Assembly (NCBI RefSeq): GCF_900099995.1
Contig: NZ_FNCZ01000001.1
Coordinates: forward strand, 620,001-684,000
Reading direction: 5' to 3'
DNA: 64,000 nucleotides
Source of the DNA: Winogradskyella thalassocola
GTDB taxonomy: Bacteria; Bacteroidota; Bacteroidia; Flavobacteriales; Flavobacteriaceae
In this document: piece after piece, positions 55,435-63,039 of the stretch
Position numbering within the stretch: the stretch's first letter is position 1
How the letters are laid out: every line of letters begins with the position of its first letter
The notes under the pieces: model-generated
Told to the model about the DNA's origin: nothing
Database searches by the model: none
Seen by the model: only the letters and a program-made list of their open reading frames with translations
Made by a program: the position numbers and the translations under genes

Positions 55435-57075
55435 TTATTGAATGATTAATTTTTGTGTTTTAGAACGTGTTCCATCTTGAAGTTTAACGATGTATACACC
55501 TGATTTTAAATTTAATGTTGTGTTAAAAGAATGAGTAGAATTAACTTCAACGTTTTCAGAATGCACTAATTGACCTGTGATTGAGAAAATATTCAATTTA
55601 GAATTATTACTAAATCCGTTTGACGTAATTGTTAACCTACCATCAGTTACAGGGTTTGGATATAATTTTAAAGTTGATTTTTCTACGTTATCCACGGATA
55701 ATGCATTATTAATAGAAATTGATAATGTTGGTGCATTAGCAGTCGAACCATCATCAACTCCAAAGTAATGAGCACCAGTAGTCGCTGGGTCATCTACATT
55801 TAATCTTAAAAATACATAATCACCTTCAACCGCACCAGCATCATATTGCGCATTTAAGTAGTCCACTAAAGCAGTATCTCCATTAACATTTGTTTCTTCA
55901 AAACGTGCTGTATCTAAAGATCCAGCGTCAACATTTTTTGTAAAGTAATCATCCTGAATTGCTGTAACATCAGCTGTAGCATCTGGATACGCGCCGTCAT
56001 AATGGTCTGCAGGATAAATAGTGCTAGCCGTATTATAAGGAAGTCCATATAAATCTACGTTAGAAGATATCCATTCGCGACCATAATTAACATGTACTTT
56101 TAAATTAGCAGAAACTACCAACTGACCTGATGGACGCGCAGGTAATTTAAATGGAATAATACCACTTGTTGTAATTGGGCTTCCGTCTGCAGCACTTGCT
56201 CCTATTTTTAACGAATTTATTCCGCCAACATTATTTCCATTCAAATAAGGATTGTTAGCAGGCAAAGCAGCTATATCAGAAACAATACCATCAACGTGGT
56301 AAGCTTGATCTAATACTATCTCTGGTACCAAGTCATAATCTGTTGTTGGGCTTACCTCAGCATCTTCCACTTCTATAGTTAATGTTGGTGCGTTTGCAGT
56401 AGAACCATCATCAACTCCAAAATAGTGAGCACCAGTAGTCGCTGGGTCATCAACATTTAGTCTTAAAAATACATAATCGCCTGCAACCGCACCAGCATCA
56501 TATTGTGCATTTAAGTAGTCTACTAAAGCGGTATCTCCACCAGCATTTGTTTCTTCAAAACGTGCTGTATCTAAAGATCCAGGGGCAACATTTTTTGAAA
56601 AGTAATCATCTTGAACTGCTGTTACTCCGGTTGTGGCATCTGGATACGCAGCATCAAAATGATCTGCAGGATATATAGTGCTAACCGCATTATAGGGAAG
56701 TCCGTATAAATCTACATTCGAAGATATCCATTCGCGACCATAATTAACATGTACTTTTAAATTCGCATTAACTACTAATTTTCCCTCTGGGCGCGCAGGC
56801 AGTTTAAAAGGTATGATGGCACTTGTTGTATTTGGGCTTCCGTCTGCAGCACTTGCTCCTATTTTTAACGAATTTATTCCACCTACATTATTCCCATTCA
56901 AATAGGGGTTATTTGCAGGCATAGCAGTTATATCAGAAACAATACCATCGTTATGATAAGATTGATCTGTAACGATCTCTGGTGTAACATCATATGATGT
57001 TGTTTGGGCTTGTACTGCAAATGGTGTCAGACCTATTGCAATTCCCAATAATGAATTTAGTAGCGTTGTTTTCAT
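55435..57075 (-). CDS. Secreted tandem-module protein without catalytic domain (T9SS)
   Basis: A 546-residue protein made of a signal peptide (1-23), two nearly identical ~210-residue copies of the locus module (27-236 and 246-455) and a T9SS type A sorting domain (about 470-546). Each copy has IIPFKLPARP, VDLYGLPYN, YPADH and LNAQYDAGAV-GDYVFLRLNVD. There is no enzyme domain, so it looks like a surface-bound, multivalent glycan-binding protein. The module resembles the DNRLRE/CBM96-type carbohydrate-binding fold; binding is inferred. Second gene after the NodB-like gene, 33 bases apart. Confidence 0.82.
   Translation of the reverse strand: MKTTLLNSLLGIAIGLTPFAVQAQTTSYDVTPEIVTDQSYHNDGIVSDITAMPANNPYLNGNNVGGINSLKIGASAADGSPNTTSAIIPFKLPARPEGKLVVNANLKVHVNYGREWISSNVDLYGLPYNAVSTIYPADHFDAAYPDATTGVTAVQDDYFSKNVAPGSLDTARFEETNAGGDTALVDYLNAQYDAGAVAGDYVFLRLNVDDPATTGAHYFGVDDGSTANAPTLTIEVEDAEVSPTTDYDLVPEIVLDQAYHVDGIVSDIAALPANNPYLNGNNVGGINSLKIGASAADGSPITTSGIIPFKLPARPSGQLVVSANLKVHVNYGREWISSNVDLYGLPYNTASTIYPADHYDGAYPDATADVTAIQDDYFTKNVDAGSLDTARFEETNVNGDTALVDYLNAQYDAGAVEGDYVFLRLNVDDPATTGAHYFGVDDGSTANAPTLSISINNALSVDNVEKSTLKLYPNPVTDGRLTITSNGFSNNSKLNIFSITGQLVHSENVEVNSTHSFNTTLNLKSGVYIVKLQDGTRSKTQKLIIQ
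55711..56997 (-). repeat. DNA-level tandem duplication of the binding module
   Basis: Two copies, 55711-56340 and 56368-56997, are in direct orientation with an exact 657-bp period. They stay very similar at nucleotide level, including silent positions, which points to a recent duplication or ongoing gene conversion. Confidence 0.85.
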
Positions 57076-57108
57076 AGTTTATTGTTTTAAAGAATTAGTT
57101 TATTTAGT

Positions 57109-59433
57109 TTATTGTATGATTAATTTTTCTGTTTTTAGGGCTATGCCATCGGTGATCCTAAGAATATACAGACCAGCATTTAGATTTAAAACCGTTTCCA
57201 AATTTGAAGAAGAATTTGTGTTAACCACTTCACTATGAACTAAACTACCTGTTAGAGAATAGATATTTAGTTTCGTGTTTTCTGATTGAAATCCTTTCAA
57301 TGCGATGGTTAATTTGCCTTCTGTTACCGGATTTGGATAAAGACTTATACTCGAGTTATCAAAAGTATCTACACTTAAGATATTCTCAATTTCTAAAGAT
57401 AAAGTTGGTGCTTCCGTTGTTGATTCGTCACTTATACCATAATAATGGGCACTTGTAGATCCTGTTGTAGCATCTACACTTAGTCTTAAAAAAATATAAT
57501 CTCCAGCTACAGCACCTGCATCATATTGTGCATTGATATACGCGGTTAAATTTGTATCACCTTCAGAATCTGTGTCTACTTCGCGATCTGTTAAAATCAA
57601 AGTGCCGACAGGTTCATTACCATCTACATCTCTAACAATAAATCCATCTTGTATTCCTGTTGCTGTACTTATAGCGCTAGCAAAAGTACTATCATAGAAA
57701 TCGTTTGGAGAAATAGCGTTTGAGGCATTAAATGGTAAACCGTATAAATCGATATCAGACGAAATCCAATGTCTTATGTAGGCAATATTTACATTTAAAT
57801 TGGCAGCCGTTACTAATTTCCCAGGTGGACGCACTGGTAATTGAAAAGGAATGATGGCATTGGTTGTAAATCCACCACCAGTTGATGCGCTTGCTCCAAC
57901 TTTTAATACTTTGGTGCCATCAATATCATTTCCATTGAGCCAAGGATTGGTGCTACCTTCAGCTAAATTAATGACATCAGATATAATACCATCTCCAGTT
58001 GGATTAATTATATATTCTGTCGTAGGTTCTCCATTAGAATCTGGACTTACTGTTAAGTTAAAAGACTGTGATGTGATACTTCTTCCGTTATCTGCGATTA
58101 CCGTAATATCTTGATATTCTCCGGCATCTGATAGGGCAGGAGAGAAAACGATGCTACCTGTATTGTTTCCGTTATCAGTGAATACTCCAAAACTTGGCAG
58201 ACTAGATGTTGAAAAGTTAATGACATCATTTCCTAGTGTAGCTGCTGAAAAATCGATTTGTATAGTCGCTTCCTCTAGCATAGATTGATTTTCTATGGAA
58301 GGAGATATTACTGCCGGATCAGAATCTGCAACGCCAGCGATTGTAACCTGACCTAAATCGGGCACCGTTTTTACTAACGTATATTTTTTACCATTATGTA
58401 TTATAATTTCAGAATCTACAGGCTCCCCATTTTGAATAGCGGAAACATTTACCCAACTATTATCAATTCTTATTTTAACGGTTAATGGAAAATAAAAGGC
58501 AGAATCTAACATGTCGTCTGTTAGTGTGTATTTTATTTCACTTTCTGAAACATTATCTATGGTTAAATTATGAGTTGCAAAAGATTGAGAATATTGTGTG
58601 ACCTCCGTAAATCCGGCTACCCACAACTCTGGTTTGTCTGCTAAGTATTGTAAAAATTCATTCGTGGTAGTTTCACCAGCTTCATCCAAGCCATGAAAAT
58701 GTGTACTGCCCCAACCACGATAGTAATTGGTGCCATAGAGCGTATTTACAGTGTTCAAAAGTGGTAAAATATATTGATCTCTGTTTGTGTCATTTCCATA
58801 AATATGAACATTAGAAACACTATTGACATTTAAATAATTAACGGTGTTTGATTGATTTAATATCCCTTGTGTTCCTCTAATTCCAATGAATTGTGTTCTA
58901 GCTTCAGTTTCATTGCCTTCGCCATAAGGATAGGCATAGGTTAAACATTTATTAGAGCCAGAGGTCACTTCCGTATCAATTGTTGTAACTGTTGCTTGTA
59001 ATCTTGCGAGATAGTCAGCATCAGATAGGTTGGTTTCCCCTTCAGTTGGGTTATTATACCAATTTCTATCATCATGCCCATCTATTTGACTTCCCAAATT
59101 AGCAAGGTCATTAAAAAGACTCCAGTCCTGAACATTGTATTCTGGGTCTGCTTCCGTAATGACGAACCATGTAAAATGGAAACCATATGTAGAAATCATC
59201 GTTGTCCAAAAAGGTATATCCTGTTCGTTATTATCATCAATGGTGATTGTAAATGCTGCTAATTTATCATCATTCCACAGACAGACATCACCTTCACCTA
59301 CTCCTTCTGGCCATACTTTATCTGTTACCGTAAACCTTGTTCCAACGGCTGGATCGAGATTAAAAGTATTTTGTCCAATCGATTGTATTGATATCATTAA
59401 GAACACTAAAAGGGCAGTACATTTTCTAAACAT
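57109..59433 (-). CDS. NodB-like polysaccharide deacetylase-family protein with module and T9SS tail
   Basis: A 774-residue secreted protein. Signal 1-21; NodB-like domain about 55-280 with TIDDN (Asp66, Asp67), GSQIDGHD (His120) and YAYPYGEGN (about 165-173); Ig/cadherin-like domain about 378-463; locus module about 473-683; T9SS type A tail about 690-774. In canonical deacetylases a second metal His follows four residues after the first; here that position is Asn124, so the metal site is altered. A deacetylase role fits the acetylesterases in the locus but is unproven. A CAATCGATTG site lies within its first codons (59376-59389). Confidence 0.75.
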   Translation of the reverse strand: MFRKCTALLVFLMISIQSIGQNTFNLDPAVGTRFTVTDKVWPEGVGEGDVCLWNDDKLAAFTITIDDNNEQDIPFWTTMISTYGFHFTWFVITEADPEYNVQDWSLFNDLANLGSQIDGHDDRNWYNNPTEGETNLSDADYLARLQATVTTIDTEVTSGSNKCLTYAYPYGEGNETEARTQFIGIRGTQGILNQSNTVNYLNVNSVSNVHIYGNDTNRDQYILPLLNTVNTLYGTNYYRGWGSTHFHGLDEAGETTTNEFLQYLADKPELWVAGFTEVTQYSQSFATHNLTIDNVSESEIKYTLTDDMLDSAFYFPLTVKIRIDNSWVNVSAIQNGEPVDSEIIIHNGKKYTLVKTVPDLGQVTIAGVADSDPAVISPSIENQSMLEEATIQIDFSAATLGNDVINFSTSSLPSFGVFTDNGNNTGSIVFSPALSDAGEYQDITVIADNGRSITSQSFNLTVSPDSNGEPTTEYIINPTGDGIISDVINLAEGSTNPWLNGNDIDGTKVLKVGASASTGGGFTTNAIIPFQLPVRPPGKLVTAANLNVNIAYIRHWISSDIDLYGLPFNASNAISPNDFYDSTFASAISTATGIQDGFIVRDVDGNEPVGTLILTDREVDTDSEGDTNLTAYINAQYDAGAVAGDYIFLRLSVDATTGSTSAHYYGISDESTTEAPTLSLEIENILSVDTFDNSSISLYPNPVTEGKLTIALKGFQSENTKLNIYSLTGSLVHSEVVNTNSSSNLETVLNLNAGLYILRITDGIALKTEKLIIQ
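59376..59389. promoter_or_regulatory. Third CAATCGATTG site, inside the NodB-like gene
   Basis: CAATCGATTGTATT matches 14 bases of the lacI/kduI operator and lies 45-58 bases inside the coding start, in the signal-peptide region. A bound repressor there could act as a roadblock. Coincidence remains possible because it is coding. Confidence 0.5.
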
Positions 59434-59501
59434 TTGATTTTTATTGGGATTTGTTATTTTTTCTGTATTCCATATAGAAATGGCTAAAAAACAGAAAGCG
59501 C

Positions 59502-59577
59502 TATTCTCAAATATAAATACAAATCACTGACTAATCCTAGTGTTTTCAGTGCTTAGCCTAACAAAAAAGACAAAACT
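59502..59577 (-). promoter_or_regulatory. Bipartite promoter element of the NodB-like operon
   Basis: TATTCTCAAATATA (59502-59515) and AAAAGACAAAACT (59565-59577) repeat the two elements of the SusC promoter, here 49 bases apart. The first element contains a TATATTTG -7 box on the minus strand, about 75 bases upstream of the start codon. Confidence 0.65.
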
Positions 59578-59751
59578 AACAAACAATTAAACAGATAGTA
59601 CAAACTTTAATTATACTCTTTAAGAATAATTTGAAAAATCAAGACGATTTTTAGAGGAAGTTTAAATTTTATGAACTCAATTGTCAATTTAATAACTTTA
59701 AGGCGTAATTAAATATAATTTGTTAAAAGCCCTTTATGTGAAATCATGTAA
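59578..59751. other. Intergenic remainder upstream of the NodB-like operon
   Basis: About 170 AT-rich bases after the stop of the 707-residue beta-helix gene. I see no terminator hairpin and no open frame. Confidence 0.4.
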
Positions 59752-61875
59752 TTACCACACAAAAAGAATTTGCTTTTTCGTTTCAGCTTCAGTGGTATAT
59801 TCTAATAAATATTTACCAATAGGCAGTCTTAAATTTTTACTGCGAAAAACATTGTCTGATAAGTCTAAAGGATTCAGGGTATGTTCAAAAACCTGTTCAC
59901 CAGAAAAATTTAGCAATTTAAGTTGTACCGCTTTGCCCTGTTTAAAACCTAAAAAGTAAACATTAACCTCTCCATTATCTTTAGGATTTGGAGCAATAAC
60001 AACATTGTTTTTAATAGACTCTATAGTATTAACGTGCCCTTCATTAAGTTCAGGATATCCAACAGTAATCTCAAGCGTAGGTCGGTTTTCTTTTTTGTCA
60101 CTGTTGGCACTCACAAAATTCCATCTATTATAATCCGAAACATCTTTGGCATTTGGATTCATTCTTAAAAAGATATAATCCTCAGACTTAGTGCCTGCTT
60201 CAAAAATTGTATTTAAGTAATTTTTGAGTCCTTTTTGCCCTATGTTATTTGCTTTAATTTCTCCAGAATACATATTGGAGTCTACAAAATTATTCTGAAT
60301 GGGTCTTGCTGATACATCCTGGCCAAAAGTTCCTTGATAATAAAGATCTTCTGTAACCCAAAAATTTGATTTTGGAGGCAATGCATATAAATCAATTCCT
60401 CCTTCGGGTTGATTATCTAGGTTGGACAAATACACTTTAAAATTTGCTGATAGAATTTTTTTACCTCCAGGAATTACTGGTAATTTAAATGGAAATACAC
60501 CAGCACCATCAATATTTTCACCTACACCTCCTATGCGAATTTGTGGTTGCCCATCCCAGTCTCCTTTACCTTTAGAGTGAATCTGTCTATCTGAAGATTC
60601 CGAAGGGATATTAAAAACTTGATTAGCCTCATCAATTTTAGTATACTCAAAGGCTCCAATATTCACAAAGTTACCTAAAGAACGCTTGTTTAAACTTGCA
60701 TCTAAATTTGGTGCCATATCCGATGTTCCACTGTTCAGAGCCTTTGAATTAGGACCTAATGAGAAATCAAACAATGCCCAATTTTTAAAGCATTTGTCAT
60801 AGTCATGCACGGAAACAGGAAGCGTAAGATTATAATCTGCAATGCCTTTTATGTTCTTAAATAGTACATCATTAGACAGGTTATTTCTTATAAAAAGATT
60901 TGACGAATCATTTTCGCCTATGACCTGTATTGCAAGTGGCGTATTTGTTTCGTCTTTTTCGTTGAAATTTAAGCCGAAATAGGGATTTACAACCGTATTA
61001 TTAACGATTTTTAAATTGTTTAATTGACCATTAAGAGATATACCTTTTTCACCATTTGAAATAATAATATTGTTTTCAAAAATACTCTCAGAAATTATGG
61101 TTTTCAACCCATAAATACCATTTAATAACCCTAGTTGCGCTCTGTTAGATTTAGTGAAATTGACAATTGTATTTCCTCTAAAAATGTTTCCTTTTGTTTC
61201 TTTCTCGGTAAAATAGATACCAGAGTTTACTTCTGAATCTGTGGCTATACTTTCTTTAATTAAATTGTATTCAAACAAATTATAATCTCCTAATACAGTA
61301 ATGGCATTATGGCTGAAAAACTCGATACGGTTATTCCTAATTTGAGTTTTTTTACTAGAAACTTTAATACCGTTCTTGTAATTAGAAATGACGTTACTTT
61401 CTATTTTACATTGCGTTCCTTTTACATCAATTGCAGTAAAATTCTTTGAATTTGAAATGAAATTATTTTCCGTTAATCTGATCTTAGAACTATTTTGATG
61501 AATAAAAACAGTATTTAAATTTATGGCTCCATTTAAAGTAATACTATTAAATATCCACTTAGATGCAGGCGATTCTTCAGTTCCAAAAATCACCGAATTT
61601 ATAGCAGGATTTTGTCCTGTAAGTCCAGAAATAGTAATGTATTTTTCGTTTTGGCCAATTATTTTTACATCTCCATGATTTCCAGAAAGTAAGAATATAG
61701 CATCACCTGCTTTAAATTCTATTCCTTTTTCAAAAACACTTTCTAAGCTTCCCCAAGGATTAGCTTTACTTCCGTCATTATTTGAATTCCCGTTTACTGG
61801 GTCACAATAGAAATCAGTTGCGTAGGTGGCTTGTGCGAATAAGAAAAAAAGAAAGAAGTAGCCGTAAGTTTTCAT
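59752..61875 (-). CDS. Secreted beta-helix protein with binding module and T9SS tail
   Basis: A 707-residue protein: signal 1-19; right-handed beta-helix 21-412, beginning FYCDPVNGN and related to the two helices of the 2058-residue protein; locus module 420-605 (FKLPVIPGG, IDLYALP, TEDLYYQGTF, YIFLRMNP); T9SS-type sorting region 625-707. The HDDG motif of the related helices is absent; the matching region reads SEVNSGIYF, so activity may be lost or changed. It lies 12 bases after lldD and is probably in the same operon as lldD and the kinase. Confidence 0.8.
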   Translation of the reverse strand: MKTYGYFFLFFLFAQATYATDFYCDPVNGNSNNDGSKANPWGSLESVFEKGIEFKAGDAIFLLSGNHGDVKIIGQNEKYITISGLTGQNPAINSVIFGTEESPASKWIFNSITLNGAINLNTVFIHQNSSKIRLTENNFISNSKNFTAIDVKGTQCKIESNVISNYKNGIKVSSKKTQIRNNRIEFFSHNAITVLGDYNLFEYNLIKESIATDSEVNSGIYFTEKETKGNIFRGNTIVNFTKSNRAQLGLLNGIYGLKTIISESIFENNIIISNGEKGISLNGQLNNLKIVNNTVVNPYFGLNFNEKDETNTPLAIQVIGENDSSNLFIRNNLSNDVLFKNIKGIADYNLTLPVSVHDYDKCFKNWALFDFSLGPNSKALNSGTSDMAPNLDASLNKRSLGNFVNIGAFEYTKIDEANQVFNIPSESSDRQIHSKGKGDWDGQPQIRIGGVGENIDGAGVFPFKLPVIPGGKKILSANFKVYLSNLDNQPEGGIDLYALPPKSNFWVTEDLYYQGTFGQDVSARPIQNNFVDSNMYSGEIKANNIGQKGLKNYLNTIFEAGTKSEDYIFLRMNPNAKDVSDYNRWNFVSANSDKKENRPTLEITVGYPELNEGHVNTIESIKNNVVIAPNPKDNGEVNVYFLGFKQGKAVQLKLLNFSGEQVFEHTLNPLDLSDNVFRSKNLRLPIGKYLLEYTTEAETKKQILFVW

Positions 61876-61887
61876 AGTAATTAAACG

Positions 61888-63039
61888 TTATTGGTTGATT
61901 AAAAAATTCGGAAAATCTTCTGTTTTTTCGCAGTTCAATTGTTCCATTACTTGTTGTAATTCCGTTTTTAACAACGATATGGTATGGTCTCCTCCCTTTT
62001 TTCCTAATGCCGAAACACCATACATAAATGAACGTCCTAAAAAGGTGAATTTTGCACCAGAAGCTAAAGACCTAGCCACATCTGGGCCAGAACGCAGTCC
62101 ACTATCCATCATAACCTCAATTTTATCTCCATATTTTTCAGCAATGGTTTTGAGTGGTTTTATGGTGGATTGCCCAGCGTCTAATTGGCGTCCACCATGA
62201 TTGGACACTATAATACCGTCTAAGCCTAAACGTATTGCTTCTTGAGTATCATGCTCTGAGGCGACACCTTTTAATACGAGTTTTCCTTTCCACATGTCTC
62301 TGATAGGCTTAATTTTTTCTTCGTTTAATCGACCACTAAATGTTTGATCCATAAACTTGCCTAATTGTCTTAAATCTAAGCCTTTTGGCATGTATGGTTT
62401 CAGCGTTTCAAAACTTGGTTGTCCGTGTTTTAAAGTTTCTAGTGCCCAATGTGGCTTTCCCAAAATTTGTAAAATATTTTTAGCAGACATTTTTGGTGGC
62501 ATGGCCAAGCCATTTCTTATGTCACGAGGTCTGAAACCAAAGGTTGGAACATCACATAAAATAACTAGCACAGGGCAATGTGCAGCTTCAGCTCTTTTAA
62601 TAATATCATCTCTCAACGTATCTTCAGTAGGATGATATAATTGAAACCATGCTTTTCCTTCCGTAAGTTCACAAGCACGTTCAATACTTGTTGTTGTCAC
62701 TGTACTGAGAATAAATGGTATGTTGTGTTTAAATGCTGCTTTTGCTAATATTTCAGGGGAATTTGGCCACATTAATCCTTGTAAGCCTACAGGTGCAATC
62801 CCAAAAGGAGCATCATATTTTATGCCGAATAGAGAGGTTTTTAAAGACGCACCAGAGTGGTTTTTCAAATAATTTGGTTTCAATTGTACGTCTCTAAGCT
62901 CAGAGGTATTCCGATATAAGTTAACATCTTCATTGCAGCCTCCGTCTAAATACTCAAAAGCAAATTTTGGTATTTTTTTTTGCGCCCTTAATCTTAAATC
63001 AGTAACTGACGGATATTTTGTGTTTATCTTCAAAGTCAT
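61888..63039 (-). CDS. lldD: FMN-dependent alpha-hydroxy-acid oxidase (L-lactate dehydrogenase type)
   Basis: Flavoenzyme of 383 residues that oxidises L-lactate or a similar 2-hydroxy acid to the keto acid. TIM-barrel motifs: FEYLDGG (28-34), GIAPVG (80-85), WFQLYHP (131-137), VLKGV (255-259) and the catalytic His281/Arg284 in SNHGGRQLD. Its ATG overlaps the kinase stop by one base (TAATG). Beside a deoxysugar kinase it fits oxidation of lactate derived from L-lactaldehyde, the rhamnose/fucose cleavage product. Other hydroxy acids cannot be excluded. Confidence 0.85.
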   Translation of the reverse strand: MTLKINTKYPSVTDLRLRAQKKIPKFAFEYLDGGCNEDVNLYRNTSELRDVQLKPNYLKNHSGASLKTSLFGIKYDAPFGIAPVGLQGLMWPNSPEILAKAAFKHNIPFILSTVTTTSIERACELTEGKAWFQLYHPTEDTLRDDIIKRAEAAHCPVLVILCDVPTFGFRPRDIRNGLAMPPKMSAKNILQILGKPHWALETLKHGQPSFETLKPYMPKGLDLRQLGKFMDQTFSGRLNEEKIKPIRDMWKGKLVLKGVASEHDTQEAIRLGLDGIIVSNHGGRQLDAGQSTIKPLKTIAEKYGDKIEVMMDSGLRSGPDVARSLASGAKFTFLGRSFMYGVSALGKKGGDHTISLLKTELQQVMEQLNCEKTEDFPNFLINQ

